In this document: in pieces, positions 31,237 through 41,215 of the stretch | Layout: each line of letters opens with the position of its first letter | Position numbering within the stretch: position 1 is the first letter of the stretch | Assembly (NCBI RefSeq): GCF_022012305.1 | Contig: NZ_JAKLTM010000003.1 | Location: 186,001 to 250,000, forward strand | Direction: 5' to 3' | From: Ramlibacter paludis | GTDB lineage: Bacteria > Pseudomonadota > Gammaproteobacteria > Burkholderiales > Burkholderiaceae_C | DNA length: 64,000 nt | Position numbers and translations under genes: made by a program | The notes under the pieces: generated by a model | Told to the model about the DNA's origin: nothing | Databases searched by the model: none | The model's input: only the letters and a program-made list of their open reading frames with translations

Positions 31237-31285
31237 TCAGATGCAACGCGCGTGCGGCCGGAGCGGCGTCGTTCAATTTGTGGAG

Positions 31286-31310
31286 GTAGGCCGGGGTGGA
31301 AACCCCGGCT
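31286..31310 (+). repeat. REP element upstream of the RAYT
   Basis: A single 25-base copy with GTAG foot, stem GCCGGGGT and stem ACCCCGGC; the loop reads GGAA-type (one base different from the other copies). It has the same orientation as 30677-30701 and closes the RAYT on the other side, 9 bases before the 3' end of the HerA-like gene. Confidence 0.85.
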
Positions 31311-31319
31311 TCGCGACAC

Positions 31320-32837
31320 TTACCGTTTCTTCCCGCCCAAAATGCTCCCCAACACCCCCCGCGCAATCTCCCGCCCCACCGAGCTCCCGATCGTCCGGAT
31401 CGCCGACTTGGCGAAACTCTCCGCCAGGCCTTCATGCCGCCCACCGCGCGGCCCCGTTGAGCCGAACAGGATGTCCGACAAGCCGCCCAGCGCGCCGCCA
31501 CCGGCATCCTTCGCCCCGGCCGTCCCCCCTGTGCTGCCCGCTGCGCCCGCATCGGCCGCTTCGACCGCGCGGCCCTTGAGCTTCTCGTAGGCGGACTCGC
31601 GGTCCACCGTCTTCTCGTAGACGCCCGCGACCATCGAATTCGCCAGCAGGGCCTTGCGCTGCTCCGGCGTGATGGGGCCGATCTGGCTGCCCGGCGGGAT
31701 GACGTAGAGCCGTTCGGTGATGCTGGGCCGCCCCTTGGCGTCGAGGAAGCTCACCAGCGCCTCGCCCACGGCCAGCTCGGTGATCGCCGCGGCAATGTCC
31801 AGGCCGGGCTTGGGGCGCATCGTCTCGGCGGTGGCCTTCACCGCCTTCTGGTCGCGCGGCGTGAAGGCGCGAAGCGCGTGCTGCACCCGGTTGCCCAGCT
31901 GCGCGAGCACGCTGTCCGGAATGTCCAGCGGGTTCTGTGTCACGAAATAGACGCCGACGCCCTTGGACCGGACCAGCCGCACCACCAGCTCGATGCGCTC
32001 CACCAGCACCTTGGGCGCCTCGTCGAACAGCAGGTGCGCCTCGTCGAAGAAGAACACCAGCTTGGGCTGTTCCAGGTCGCCCACCTCGGGCAGAGTCTCG
32101 AACAGTTCCGACAGCAGCCACAGCAGGAAGGTCGCGTACAGGCGCGGCGAGTTCAGCAGCTTGTCGGCGGCCAGGATGTTGACCACGCCCTTGCCGCCGT
32201 CGGTCTGCAGGAAGTCGGCGATGTTGAGCATCGGCTCGCCGAAGAACTTGTCGCCGCCCTGCGCCTCGATCTGCAGCAGGCCGCGCTGGATGGCGCCGAC
32301 GCTGGCGGCGCTGATGTTGCCGTACTCGGTGGTGAACTTGCCCGCGTTCTCGCCCACGTGCTGCAGCATCGCGCGCAGGTCCTTCATGTCCAGCAGCAGC
32401 AGGCCGTTGGCGTCGGCGATCTTGAAGACGATCTGCAGCACGCCCGCCTGCGTCTCGTTCAGGTTCAGCATGCGGGCCAGCAGCAGCGGCCCCATGTCCG
32501 AGACGGTGGCGCGCACGGGATGCCCCTGCTCGCCGAAGACGTCCCACAGGGTGGTCGGGCAGGCCAGCGGCTCGGGCATGGGCAGGCCGCGCTCCTTGAT
32601 GGCGTCGGCCAATTTGCCCTCGAGGCGGCCCGGCTGGCTGATGCCGGTCAGGTCGCCCTTGATGTCGGCCAGGAACACCGGCACCCCGATGGCGCTGAAG
32701 CTTTCGGCCAGTTTCTGCAGGGTGACGGTCTTGCCGGTGCCGGTGGCGCCGGTGACGAGCCCGTGGCGGTTGGCCATTCCCGGGAGCAGGAAAGCCTCGG
32801 TCTTGCCACTCTGGGCGATCAACAGCGGTTCGGCCAT
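31320..32837 (-). CDS. HerA-like ATPase, DUF853/YjgR family
   Basis: A 505-residue P-loop ATPase. Walker A GATGTGKT is at residues 30-37, Walker [18 protein letters not shown] in the middle, and [32 protein letters not shown] is the helicase-like sensor region. The C-terminus has an Ala/Gly-rich linker and a short conserved helix. Its structure resembles archaeal HerA hexameric translocases, but the cellular role of YjgR is not established. It diverges from yebC with about 65 bases between. Confidence 0.92.
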   Translation of the reverse strand: MAEPLLIAQSGKTEAFLLPGMANRHGLVTGATGTGKTVTLQKLAESFSAIGVPVFLADIKGDLTGISQPGRLEGKLADAIKERGLPMPEPLACPTTLWDVFGEQGHPVRATVSDMGPLLLARMLNLNETQAGVLQIVFKIADANGLLLLDMKDLRAMLQHVGENAGKFTTEYGNISAASVGAIQRGLLQIEAQGGDKFFGEPMLNIADFLQTDGGKGVVNILAADKLLNSPRLYATFLLWLLSELFETLPEVGDLEQPKLVFFFDEAHLLFDEAPKVLVERIELVVRLVRSKGVGVYFVTQNPLDIPDSVLAQLGNRVQHALRAFTPRDQKAVKATAETMRPKPGLDIAAAITELAVGEALVSFLDAKGRPSITERLYVIPPGSQIGPITPEQRKALLANSMVAGVYEKTVDRESAYEKLKGRAVEAADAGAAGSTGGTAGAKDAGGGALGGLSDILFGSTGPRGGRHEGLAESFAKSAIRTIGSSVGREIARGVLGSILGGKKR

Positions 32838-32902
32838 GGTGCGAAAAGTAGAATCGGGGCAACCAATATAGCAATGCGCAAGCGCGCTCGAGGAAACATT
32901 CC

Positions 32903-33628
32903 GTGGCCGGACACAGCAAATGGGCGAACATCCAGCACCGCAAGGGCCGCCAGGACGAGAAGCGGGGCAAGATCTGGACCCGCGTCATCCGTGAAATCAT
33001 GGTGGCGGCGCGGCAGGGCGGCGGCGACCTGTCGGCCAACCCGCGCCTGCGGCTGGCGGTGGACAAGGCCAAGGCGGCCAACATGCCCGCCGACACCATC
33101 AAGCGCAACATCGACAAGGCCACCGGCAACCTCGAAGGCGTGAACTACGAGGAAATCCGTTACGAAGGCTACGGCATCGGCGGCGCCGCGATCATCATCG
33201 ACACCATGACCGACAACAAGGTGCGCACGGTGGCCGAGGTGCGGCACGCCTTCAGCAAGTACGGCGGCAGCATGGGCACCGCCGGCTCGGTGGCCTTCCA
33301 GTTCAAGCACGTCGGCCAGTTGATCCTGGCTCCCGGCACCAGCGAGGACAAGGTGATGGAAGTGGCGCTGGAAGCCGGCGCCGAAGACGTGCTCACCGGC
33401 GAAGACGGTGCCATCGAGGTGCTGACCGCGCCGCCCGACTTCGAGGCGGTGAAGAACGCGCTGGAGGCCGCCGGCCTGAAGCCGGAAATCGCGGAAGTCA
33501 CCTTCCGTCCCGAAAACACCATTTCCCTCACGGGCGAGGACGCCGCCCGGATGCAGAAGCTGCTCGACGTGCTCGAAGACCTGGACGACACGCAAGGCGT
33601 GTTCCACAACGCCGAGATCGCTGCATGA
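32903..33628 (+). CDS. yebC: YebC/PmpR-family protein, canonical copy
   Basis: A 241-residue protein starting [18 protein letters not shown], the classical YebC N-terminus. The start is GTG with GAGGA about 9 bases upstream. Core segments are [36 protein letters not shown] and [14 protein letters not shown]. It is the first gene of a run that continues with purD, hemF, nadD and rsfS. Family members are described as transcription regulators and as factors acting on stalled ribosomes; the sequence does not decide. A divergent paralogue lies at 12917-13630. Confidence 0.95.
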   Translation: MAGHSKWANIQHRKGRQDEKRGKIWTRVIREIMVAARQGGGDLSANPRLRLAVDKAKAANMPADTIKRNIDKATGNLEGVNYEEIRYEGYGIGGAAIIIDTMTDNKVRTVAEVRHAFSKYGGSMGTAGSVAFQFKHVGQLILAPGTSEDKVMEVALEAGAEDVLTGEDGAIEVLTAPPDFEAVKNALEAAGLKPEIAEVTFRPENTISLTGEDAARMQKLLDVLEDLDDTQGVFHNAEIAA

Positions 33629-34905
33629 AAGTACTTGTCATTGGCGGAGGCGGCCGCGAGCACGCCCTGGCCTGGAAACTGGCGCAGTCGCCCAAGGTGC
33701 AGGCCGTCTACGTGGCGCCCGGCAACGGCGGCACCGCGCTCGACCCGCGGCTGGAGAACGTGCCCATCACCGACCTGCGCCAGCTGCGCGACTGGGCGCT
33801 GGAGCAGAAGATCGCCTTGACGGTGGTGGGCCCCGAGGGCCCGCTGGCCGCCGGCGTGGTCGACGACTTCCGGGCGCACGGCCTGCGCATCTTCGGCCCC
33901 ACGCAGGCCGCCGCGCAGCTGGAAAGCTCCAAGGCCTTCTCCAAGGCCTTCATGGTCCGCCACCAGATCCCGACGGCGGAATACGAGAGCTTCACCGACG
34001 CCAAGCTGGCCCACGCCTATGTGGACAAGAAGGGCGCCCCCATCGTGGTCAAGGCCGACGGCCTGGCCGCCGGCAAGGGCGTGGTGGTCGCCAGCACCGT
34101 GGCCGAGGCGCACGAGGCCATCGACTTCATGCTGCTGGACGACAAGCTGGGCGTGGCGCACAACGAAGGCGGCGCCCGCGTGGTGATCGAGGAATTCCTG
34201 CAGGGCGAGGAAGCCAGCTTCATCGTGATGTGCGACGGCAAGAACGTCACCGCGCTGGCCACCAGCCAGGACCACAAGCGCCTGGGCGACGGCGACACCG
34301 GTCCCAACACCGGCGGCATGGGCGCGTACTCCCCGGCGCCGGTGGTGACGCCGGAAGTGCACGCCCGCGCGATGCGCGAGATCATCCTGCCGACCATCCG
34401 CGGCATGGAAAAGGACGGCATCCCGTTCACCGGCTTCCTCTATGCGGGCCTGATGATAGCCAAGCAGGGCCAGGTGAAGACGCTGGAGTTCAACTGCCGC
34501 ATGGGCGACCCCGAGACCCAGCCGATCATGATGCGGCTGAAGTCGGACCTGTTCGACGTGATGATCGCCGCCACCTCGGGCGGCCTCGACCAGGTGGAGC
34601 TCGAATGGGACCGCCGCACCGCGCTGGGCGTGGTGATGGCCGCGGCCGGCTACCCGATGGACCCGCGCAAGGGCGACCTGATCACGGGCCTGCCCAAGGA
34701 GACGCCGGAAGCGATGGTGTTCCACGCCGGCACCACACCGCGCAATGGCCAGACCTTTACCAACGGCGGCCGCGTGCTGTGCGTCACCACGCTGGCCTCC
34801 ACCGTGAAGGCGGCGCAGATGCATGCCTACGAGGTGCTGGACCAGATCAAGTTCGACGGCGCCCAGTACCGCCGCGACATCGGCCACCGCGCCGTCAAGG
34901 GCTGA
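33625..34905 (+). CDS. purD: Phosphoribosylamine-glycine ligase
   Basis: Second step of purine synthesis: joins phosphoribosylamine and glycine using ATP. The 426-residue protein has the ATP-grasp fold, with [17 protein letters not shown] at the N-terminus, the ATP loop [24 protein letters not shown], and the metal/substrate segment [16 protein letters not shown]. The ATG overlaps the yebC stop as ATGA. Confidence 0.97.
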   Translation: MKVLVIGGGGREHALAWKLAQSPKVQAVYVAPGNGGTALDPRLENVPITDLRQLRDWALEQKIALTVVGPEGPLAAGVVDDFRAHGLRIFGPTQAAAQLESSKAFSKAFMVRHQIPTAEYESFTDAKLAHAYVDKKGAPIVVKADGLAAGKGVVVASTVAEAHEAIDFMLLDDKLGVAHNEGGARVVIEEFLQGEEASFIVMCDGKNVTALATSQDHKRLGDGDTGPNTGGMGAYSPAPVVTPEVHARAMREIILPTIRGMEKDGIPFTGFLYAGLMIAKQGQVKTLEFNCRMGDPETQPIMMRLKSDLFDVMIAATSGGLDQVELEWDRRTALGVVMAAAGYPMDPRKGDLITGLPKETPEAMVFHAGTTPRNGQTFTNGGRVLCVTTLASTVKAAQMHAYEVLDQIKFDGAQYRRDIGHRAVKG

Positions 34906-34909
34906 GGCG

Positions 34910-35824
34910 GTGCAATCGCGCGTCCCCGAGGTGCGGGCCTGGCTGCAGGGGCTGCAGCAGTCGATCACCCGGGCCATGTCCGAGGTCGACGGCCAGGCCT
35001 TCGCGGCCGACACGTGGCGCAAGGAGCCCGGCGAGCCGCTGCAAGGCGACGGCGTCACCATGATCCTCGAAGGAGGCCAGGTGTTCGAGCGCGCCGGCTG
35101 CGGCTTCTCGCACGTCACCGGCCCCAAGCTGCCGCCCTCGGCCACGCAGCACCGGCCCGAGCTGGTCGGCGCGGCCTTCGAGGCGATGGGCGTGTCGCTG
35201 GTGTTCCATCCGCGCAACCCGTATGCGCCGACGGTGCACATGAACGTGCGCATGCTGGCCGCCTTGCCGAAGGACGCCGAGCCGGTCTACTGGTTCGGCG
35301 GCGGCATGGACCTCACGCCTTACTACGGTTTCGAAGAGGACGCAAAGCACTTCCATGCGACCTGCCGCGATGCGCTCGCGCCCTTCGGTGCGGACAAATA
35401 CCCGCGCTTCAAGGCCTGGTGCGACGACTACTTCTTCCTGAAGCACCGCAACGAGCCGCGCGGCGTCGGCGGCGTCTTCTTCGACGACCACTTCGAAGGC
35501 GGCTTCGCGCAGAGCTTCGGCATGCTGCGCTCCGTCGGCGAAGCCTTCGTGCCGGCCTACCTGCCCATCCTGCGCAGGCGCAAGGACACCCCTTACGGCG
35601 AGCGCGAGCGCAACTGGCAACTGCTGCGCCGCGGCCGCTACGTCGAGTTCAACCTGGTCTGGGACCGCGGCACGCACTTCGGCCTGCAATCCGGTGGCCG
35701 CACCGAATCGATCCTGATGTCGATGCCGCCTTTGGCCTCCTGGGCCTACCAGGCCGCTCCGGCGCCGGGCACGCCCGAAGCCGAACTGCTGCGCAGCTTC
35801 GTCGTGCGCAAGGACTGGGTTTGA
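34910..35824 (+). CDS. hemF: Oxygen-dependent coproporphyrinogen III oxidase
   Basis: Oxidative decarboxylation of coproporphyrinogen III to protoporphyrinogen IX in heme synthesis, using O2. The 304-residue product has the family signatures [50 protein letters not shown] and [18 protein letters not shown]. The start is taken as GTG 34910, which gives the usual length; ATG codons further up lie inside purD. GAGG sits only a few bases ahead. It is followed by nadD through a TTGA overlap. Confidence 0.94.
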   Translation: MQSRVPEVRAWLQGLQQSITRAMSEVDGQAFAADTWRKEPGEPLQGDGVTMILEGGQVFERAGCGFSHVTGPKLPPSATQHRPELVGAAFEAMGVSLVFHPRNPYAPTVHMNVRMLAALPKDAEPVYWFGGGMDLTPYYGFEEDAKHFHATCRDALAPFGADKYPRFKAWCDDYFFLKHRNEPRGVGGVFFDDHFEGGFAQSFGMLRSVGEAFVPAYLPILRRRKDTPYGERERNWQLLRRGRYVEFNLVWDRGTHFGLQSGGRTESILMSMPPLASWAYQAAPAPGTPEAELLRSFVVRKDWV

Positions 35825-36420
35825 GCGCATTCCCGCAGCGCGTCGGCATGTTCGGCGGCGCCTTCGACCCGCCGCACCGTGCCCACGTGGCCCTGGCCCA
35901 GGCGGCAGTGCGCCAGCTGGGCCTGGACAGCCTCTACGTGCTACCGACCGGTGACGCCTGGCACAAGGCCCGCACGCTGACGCCCGCCGAGCATCGCCTG
36001 GCCATGGCGCGGCTGGCCTTCGACGCCGTGCCGGGCGCCTTGGTGGACGACCGTGAGCTGAAGCGCGCCGGCCCCACCTACAGCATCGACACCTTGCGGG
36101 AACTGCAGGCCGAACACCCGGGCGCCGCGCTCTTCCTCCTGATGGGCGAGGACCAGGCGGCCGGATTCACGGGCTGGCGCGCCTGGAGCGACATAGCCCA
36201 GCTGGCCACCCTGGCCGTGGCCCAACGCGGCTCCGGCACCGGCGTGGCGAGCCTGCAGGCCCTGCCGGGCGTGCGCGTGCAGCCCCTGGCGCTGCCGCCC
36301 ATGCCCGAGAGCGCCACCGATATCCGCGCCCGGCTGACAGCCGGGCAGGAGATTAACCAGCTGGTTGACCCGCGGGTTGCCAGTTATATTGCCCGACACA
36401 AACTCTACTCACCGACCTGA
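35821..36420 (+). CDS. nadD: Nicotinate-nucleotide adenylyltransferase
   Basis: Forms deamido-NAD from nicotinate mononucleotide and ATP. The 199-residue product contains [17 protein letters not shown] (the nucleotidyltransferase GxFDPxHxGH motif), [11 protein letters not shown], and the C-terminal [11 protein letters not shown] (SSTxIR-like) motif. The start is TTG 35821, overlapping the hemF stop as TTGA. A later in-frame ATG (Met10) would remove the first strand. It overlaps rsfS as TGATG. Confidence 0.93.
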   Translation: MSAFPQRVGMFGGAFDPPHRAHVALAQAAVRQLGLDSLYVLPTGDAWHKARTLTPAEHRLAMARLAFDAVPGALVDDRELKRAGPTYSIDTLRELQAEHPGAALFLLMGEDQAAGFTGWRAWSDIAQLATLAVAQRGSGTGVASLQALPGVRVQPLALPPMPESATDIRARLTAGQEINQLVDPRVASYIARHKLYSPT

Positions 36421-37094
36421 TGACCGAAGAAGCCTCCGCGAAGAAAGACACCCAGAAACTCCAGAGGGCCGTCATCGATGGCCTCGAGGACGTCAAGGCG
36501 CAGGACATCCAGGTCTTCAACACCGAGCACCTCTCGCCGCTGTTCGAGCGCGTGATCGTGGCCTCGGGTACCTCCAACCGCCAGACCAAGGCGCTGGCCG
36601 CCAGCGTGGTCGACGCCGTGCGCGAAGCCGGCTTTCCCAAGCCGCGCATCGAGGGCGAGGAAAACGGCGAATGGATCATCGTGGACTGCGGCGCCGCCGT
36701 CGCCCACATCATGCAGCCCGCGATCCGCCAGTACTACCACCTGGAGGAGATCTGGGGCGAGAAGCCGATCCGCATGCGCCTGGGCGCGCCCAAGCCGGCG
36801 CAGCCGGCCGTGAAGGCCACGCCGGCGAAGAAGCTGCCGGCGGGTGCCAACGTGTCGCTCAGGCGCTCCACGACCATGAAGACCATGGAACGCGAGGCGT
36901 CGGCCGCGAAGAAGGCGGCCAAGAAGGCAGCGGCCGCCCCGGCGAAAAAGGCTGCGGGCAAGTCGGCGGCGGGCAAGGCGGCGCCTTCCCGCTCGGCACC
37001 GGCCAAGTCGGCACCGGCCAAGTCGGCGGCCGCCAAGAAGTCGGCGCCGGCCAAGAAGGCGCCGGCGAAGAAGGCTCCCGCCAAGAAGGGCTGA
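36420..37094 (+). CDS. rsfS: Ribosomal silencing factor RsfS with long basic tail
   Basis: RsfS binds ribosomal protein L14 and blocks subunit joining when nutrients are scarce. The conserved domain covers about residues 14-118 ([59 protein letters not shown]). The protein has 224 residues, about twice the usual length. The extra C-terminal 100 residues are almost only Lys, Ala, Pro and Ser, with [14 protein letters not shown] repeats like histone H1-like proteins. The frame is uninterrupted and rlmH follows normally, so the tail is genuine. The start overlaps nadD as TGATG. Confidence 0.93.
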   Translation: MTEEASAKKDTQKLQRAVIDGLEDVKAQDIQVFNTEHLSPLFERVIVASGTSNRQTKALAASVVDAVREAGFPKPRIEGEENGEWIIVDCGAAVAHIMQPAIRQYYHLEEIWGEKPIRMRLGAPKPAQPAVKATPAKKLPAGANVSLRRSTTMKTMEREASAAKKAAKKAAAAPAKKAAGKSAAGKAAPSRSAPAKSAPAKSAAAKKSAPAKKAPAKKAPAKKG

Positions 37095-37097
37095 TCC

Positions 37098-37565
37098 ATG
37101 CGGCTGCTGGTGGTCGCGGTCGGCCAGCGCGTGCCCGACTGGGCGCAGGCCGCCTGGGACGACTACGCCAAGCGCTTCCCGCCCGAAGCGAAGCTGGAGA
37201 TCAAGGCGGTCAAGACCGAGGCGCGGGGCTCCAAGACGCTCGCCACCTTGCTGGCCGCCGAGCGCGAGCGCATCGAGGCGGCCATGCCCAAGGGCGCGCG
37301 CGTCGTGGCCCTGGACGAACGCGGCACGCCGCTCACCACCGTGGCCCTGGCGCAGAAGCTCAAGGCCTGGCCGCTGGAGAACGACGTGGTGGCGCTGGTG
37401 ATCGGCGGGCCGGACGGCCTGGACCCCGCCTTCCGCCAGGCGGCGCACGAACGCATCCGCTTGTCGGACCTGACCTTGCCGCATGCGATGGTGCGGGTGC
37501 TGCTGGCGGAGCAGCTGTATCGCGCGTGGACCATCAACACAGGCCACCCTTACCACCGTGAGTGA
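37098..37565 (+). CDS. rlmH: 23S rRNA pseudouridine(1915)-N3-methyltransferase
   Basis: SPOUT-class methyltransferase that modifies helix 69 of 23S rRNA. At 155 residues it has the standard size. The diagnostic parts are [24 protein letters not shown] and the trefoil-knot segment [20 protein letters not shown], ending NTGHPYHRE. It lies 3 bases after rsfS, the usual order in proteobacteria. Confidence 0.97.
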   Translation: MRLLVVAVGQRVPDWAQAAWDDYAKRFPPEAKLEIKAVKTEARGSKTLATLLAAERERIEAAMPKGARVVALDERGTPLTTVALAQKLKAWPLENDVVALVIGGPDGLDPAFRQAAHERIRLSDLTLPHAMVRVLLAEQLYRAWTINTGHPYHRE

Positions 37566-37590
37566 CTCTGCGCGGGAATGACAAGAACGA

Positions 37591-38193
37591 ATGAGTGACT
37601 TCATCTACCTCGCCTCCCAAAGCCCGCGCCGCCGCCAGTTGCTGGAACAACTGGGTGTGCGGCACGAGCTGCTGCTGCCCGATGCCGGCGAGGACAGCGA
37701 AGCGCTGGAGGAGGTGCTGCCCGGTGAAGCGCCGGCCGCCTACGTCCACCGCGTCACCGGCCTGAAGCTCGACGCCGCGGTGGCGCGCCTCGCGCGCCGC
37801 GGCCTGCCGCCGGCGCCGGTGCTGTGTTCGGACACCACCGTGGCGCGCGGCCGCGTCCTCTACGGCAAGCCAGCCGACGCGGCCGATGCGGCCCGCATGC
37901 TGCGCGAACTCGCGGGCCACACCCACCGCGTGTTGACCGCAGTGGCCCTGCAATCAGGGCGCAAGCGGCGCGAAGTGGTGAGCGAATCGCGCGTCACCTT
38001 CGATGCGATGAGCGCGCAGGACATCCGCGCCTACGTCGCCAGCGGCGAGCCCATGGGCAAGGCCGGGGCGTACGCAGTGCAGGGCCGCGCGGCGGCGTAC
38101 ATCGCGCGCATCAGCGGGTCGTACACCGGGATCATGGGACTGCCGCTGCACGAGACGGCGCTGCTGCTGAAGGAAGCCGGCGTCCGCTGGTGA
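37591..38193 (+). CDS. maf: Maf-family nucleotide pyrophosphatase (YhdE type)
   Basis: Hydrolyses non-canonical or dTTP/UTP nucleotides to monophosphates. The 200-residue protein has the Maf start LASQSPRRRQLLEQLG, SDTTVARGRVLYGKP, TFDAMSAQDIRAYV and GEPMGKAGAYAVQGRAAAYI, followed by GSYTGIMGLPLHET, the pattern of the YhdE subgroup. It is the last gene of the yebC-to-maf run. One base separates its stop from the end of the convergent PAS gene. Confidence 0.93.
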   Translation: MSDFIYLASQSPRRRQLLEQLGVRHELLLPDAGEDSEALEEVLPGEAPAAYVHRVTGLKLDAAVARLARRGLPPAPVLCSDTTVARGRVLYGKPADAADAARMLRELAGHTHRVLTAVALQSGRKRREVVSESRVTFDAMSAQDIRAYVASGEPMGKAGAYAVQGRAAAYIARISGSYTGIMGLPLHETALLLKEAGVRW

Positions 38194-38194
38194 A

Positions 38195-39580
38195 TCACGC
38201 AGCGCGCCGCTGCGGCGCGCCGGGAATCTCCACGCCTTCGGGCACCAGGCCCACCACTTCGTCCTTCGCGTTGAACACCGGCCGCAGCGAAAAATGGAAG
38301 CTGCGCGGGCCGCCGGGCAGGTTGATGGTGATCGGGTGCGTGACGGTTTGTCCGCCGCGGGCGGTCTCCACGGCAGACCGCATCAGGTTCGCCGCGCCGG
38401 GCGTCGCCGTGAACCACGGCGTCTCCCAGAACGGCTTGCCGACCACCGCTTCCAGCGGACTGCGGATCGCCGCCAGCGAAACCGGGTTGGCGTCCAGCAA
38501 GGTGCCCGCGGTGTCCAGGAAGCCCTGGAACATCAACTCGGTGGCGAAAGTGGCGCGCAGGCGGTCGGCCGCCGCCACCTGCGCCTGCAGCGCGCGCGTG
38601 AGCTCGGTCGTGCGCGCCTTCACGTGCGCTTCCAGCGTTTCGTTGAAGCGGCGCAAGGCGCCCTGCGCGCGCTGCTCCGCCTCGATCATTGCCGCGAGCC
38701 GCGCGCGCTCCTCGCCCAGCTGCCAGTTCGTGATGCGCAGCTGCGACTCGGCGCGCGCGCGCTGGGTCACGTCGGTCACCAGCACGAAGATGCCGTCGAC
38801 CTCGCCCGACGCGTTGCGCACCGGCTGGTAGATGAAGTCCAGCACGCAGTCCTCCGCCGGCTCGCCGGGGCGGCGCTGCAGCTTCACGGCTACGCCGGCT
38901 CCCAGGTAGGGCTCGCCGCGATGGAAGACGCCATCCAGCAGTTCCATGAACCCCTGCTGCACGATCTCCGGCAGCGCCTCCTGCACGGTCTTGCCGGCGA
39001 CATCGCGCCCGCCCACCAGCTGCTGGTAGGCCTCGTTCGCGAATTCGAACACGTGCTGCGGCCCGCGCAGCATGGCCACGGGCGCCGGAGCCTGGTGGAA
39101 CATTTCGCGCCAGCGCTGCAGCTCCGCCTGGCGTTCCCGCCGCGCGAGCACCATCTCGGTGACCTCGTTGCCCTGGTTGAAGATGCCGCCGACGCTGTGG
39201 TCGGCATGGCGGATCGCCGTGAGGCTGTAGTTCCACCAGGTTTCGCGCGGCGCCCCGCCGCGCACCATGGGCAGCATCTGGTCGTAGAAGGCCTGGCCCT
39301 CGCCCGTGGCCAGCACCTGCTCGAACTGCGGGCCGACGATGTGCCAGATGTCGGACCAGCCTTCGCGCGCCGGCTTGCCGAGGATCCAGGGATGCTTGTC
39401 GGCGGGGATCTCCGACCACGCATCGTTGTACAGGCAGAACATGTCCGGCCCCCAGTAGATGGCGGTGGGGAAGCTGGAATTGAGGCACAGGCTCATGGCC
39501 ATGCGCAGCGCCGCGGGCCAGCCTTCGGGCGCGCCGAGCGGGTGGTTCGCCCAGTCGAAGCGGCGGATGCGTTCGCCCAT
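38195..39580 (-). CDS. PAS-domain sensor protein without output domain
   Basis: A soluble protein of about 461 residues made of PAS-type sensor modules: an N-terminal block (RRFDWANHPLGAPEGWP, FPTAIYWGPDMFCLYND), a second PAS (WREMFHQAPAPVAML...VFEFANEAYQQL), a coiled-coil linker (about 275-330) and a third PAS ending FNAKDEVVGLVPEGVEIP. Such N-terminal blocks usually belong to hybrid histidine kinases, but no kinase, GGDEF or DNA-binding domain follows. The start is uncertain: TTG 39619 would add the conserved SFLEGGGAMG part, while ATG 39580 is the first Met. It diverges from rng. Confidence 0.75.
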   Translation of the reverse strand: MGERIRRFDWANHPLGAPEGWPAALRMAMSLCLNSSFPTAIYWGPDMFCLYNDAWSEIPADKHPWILGKPAREGWSDIWHIVGPQFEQVLATGEGQAFYDQMLPMVRGGAPRETWWNYSLTAIRHADHSVGGIFNQGNEVTEMVLARRERQAELQRWREMFHQAPAPVAMLRGPQHVFEFANEAYQQLVGGRDVAGKTVQEALPEIVQQGFMELLDGVFHRGEPYLGAGVAVKLQRRPGEPAEDCVLDFIYQPVRNASGEVDGIFVLVTDVTQRARAESQLRITNWQLGEERARLAAMIEAEQRAQGALRRFNETLEAHVKARTTELTRALQAQVAAADRLRATFATELMFQGFLDTAGTLLDANPVSLAAIRSPLEAVVGKPFWETPWFTATPGAANLMRSAVETARGGQTVTHPITINLPGGPRSFHFSLRPVFNAKDEVVGLVPEGVEIPGAPQRRAA

Positions 39581-39718
39581 GGCGCCGCCGCCTTCGAGGA
39601 AGCTGGGAGTGGAGGACAAGGTTTGGGAGAGGTCGGGGGAGGGGGAGTGCAGGGCAAAGTGTAATGATTCCTGGGTTATCCTGTGCCGGACGTCCCGTCG
39701 CGAGGGAAACACAAGAAC

Positions 39719-41194
39719 ATGCAGCAGGACATCCTGGTCAACTGGTCGCCGCAGGAAACGCGCGTGGCCATCGTGGAGAGCGGGGCCGTGCAGGAGCTGC
39801 ACGTGGAGCGCACGCTGGAGCGGGGCCTGGTCGGCAACGTCTACCTGGGCAAGGTGGCGCGCGTGCTGCCCGGCATGCAGTCCGCCTTCATCGACATGGG
39901 GCTGGAGCGCGCGGCGTTCCTGCACGTGGCCGACGTCTGGCAGCGCCAGCCCGATGGCGAGCCGCCTCAGGTGGCGCGCGGCAGCCAGCCGCAGGTGCCC
40001 ATCGAGAAGCAGGTGTTCGAGGGCCAGGCCCTGATGGTGCAGGTGATCAAGGACCCGATCGGCACCAAGGGCGCGCGCCTGTCCACCCAGATCAGCATCG
40101 CCGGACGCCTGCTGGTGTTCCTGCCGCAGGACGACCATGTCGGCGTATCGCAGAAGATCCCCTCCGACCAGCGGGACAGCCTGCGGCGCCGCCTGGGCAA
40201 GCTGGTGGGCGACGCCGGCGGCGGCTTCATCCTGCGCACCAACGGCGAAGACGCCAGCGATGCGGAACTGGCGGAAGACATCGCCTACCTGCGCAAGACC
40301 TGGGCGCGCATCAAGGAGTCGGCCACGCGGCTGCCGCCGCCTTCGCTGCTGCACCAGGACCTGAACCTGCTGCAGCGCGTGCTGCGCGACCTGGTGAGCG
40401 AGGAGACGCAGACGATCCGCATCGACTCGAAGGAGCAGTTCGGCCTGCTGCATGCCTTCGGCCAGGAGTTCATGCCGGCGGCCGTGTCCAAGCTGCAGCT
40501 TTACAAGGGCGAGCGGCCGATCTTCGACCTGTACAACGTCGACGAGGAAATCGCCAAGGCGCTGGGCCGGCGGGTGGACCTGAAGTCGGGCGGCTACCTG
40601 ATCGTCGACCAGACCGAGGCGCTCACCACCATCGACGTCAACACGGGTGGCTATGTCGGCTCGCGCAACTTCGACGACACGATCTTCAAGACCAACCTCG
40701 AAGCGGCCCATGCCATCGCGCGGCAGCTGCGGCTGCGCAACCTGGGCGGCATCATCATCGTCGACTTCATCGACATGCAGCGCGAGGACCATCGCGAGGC
40801 GGTGCTGGCGGAATTCCGCAAGCAGCTCGCGCGGGATCGCGTGAAGACCATGTCCGGCGGCTTCTCGCAGCTGGGGCTGGTGGAAATGACGCGCAAGCGC
40901 ACCCGTGAGTCGCTGGCGCACATGCTCTGCGAGCCGTGTCCCTCGTGCATGGGCAAGGGCACGGTCCGCACGCCGCGGACGGTGGCCTACGACATCCTGC
41001 GCGAGATCCTGCGCGAGGCGCGCCAGTTCAACCCGCGCGAGTACCGCGTGATCGCAGCGCCCAAGGTGATCGAGCTGTTCCTCGACGAGGAGAGCCAGCA
41101 CCTGGCGGGGCTGTCGGATTTCATCGGCAAGCCGATATCGCTGCAGAGCGAAAGCGCGATGGGGCAGGAGCAGTACGACATCGTGCTGCTGTAG
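39719..41194 (+). CDS. rng: Ribonuclease G
   Basis: Endoribonuclease for 16S rRNA 5' processing and mRNA decay. The 491 residues match RNase G, not the much longer RNase E. An S1-type RNA-binding domain covers about 37-125. The catalytic region has IDVNTGGYVGSRNFDDT and IIIVDFIDMQRE, holding the two metal-binding Asp, followed by FSQLGLVEMTRKRTRES and the zinc-link CEPCPSC. The ATG at 39719 begins MQQDILVNWSPQETRVA as usual. The stop TAG at 41192-41194 lies inside a REP element. Confidence 0.96.
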   Translation: MQQDILVNWSPQETRVAIVESGAVQELHVERTLERGLVGNVYLGKVARVLPGMQSAFIDMGLERAAFLHVADVWQRQPDGEPPQVARGSQPQVPIEKQVFEGQALMVQVIKDPIGTKGARLSTQISIAGRLLVFLPQDDHVGVSQKIPSDQRDSLRRRLGKLVGDAGGGFILRTNGEDASDAELAEDIAYLRKTWARIKESATRLPPPSLLHQDLNLLQRVLRDLVSEETQTIRIDSKEQFGLLHAFGQEFMPAAVSKLQLYKGERPIFDLYNVDEEIAKALGRRVDLKSGGYLIVDQTEALTTIDVNTGGYVGSRNFDDTIFKTNLEAAHAIARQLRLRNLGGIIIVDFIDMQREDHREAVLAEFRKQLARDRVKTMSGGFSQLGLVEMTRKRTRESLAHMLCEPCPSCMGKGTVRTPRTVAYDILREILREARQFNPREYRVIAAPKVIELFLDEESQHLAGLSDFIGKPISLQSESAMGQEQYDIVLL

Positions 41195-41215
41195 GCCGGG
41201 GTGGCAACCCCGGCT
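41191..41215 (+). repeat. REP element between convergent rng and GT9 genes
   Basis: One complete 25-base copy with GTAG foot, stem GCCGGGGT, loop GGCA and stem ACCCCGGC. The TAG of the foot is the rng stop codon. The last two bases plus the next A form the reverse-strand stop TAG of the glycosyltransferase gene. The hairpin may end transcription from both sides. Confidence 0.9.

Noticed and set aside
38195..39580. Frameshift explaining the missing kinase domain of the PAS protein
   Set aside because: The region beyond its stop is filled by maf on the other strand; no kinase-like residues appear in any frame there.
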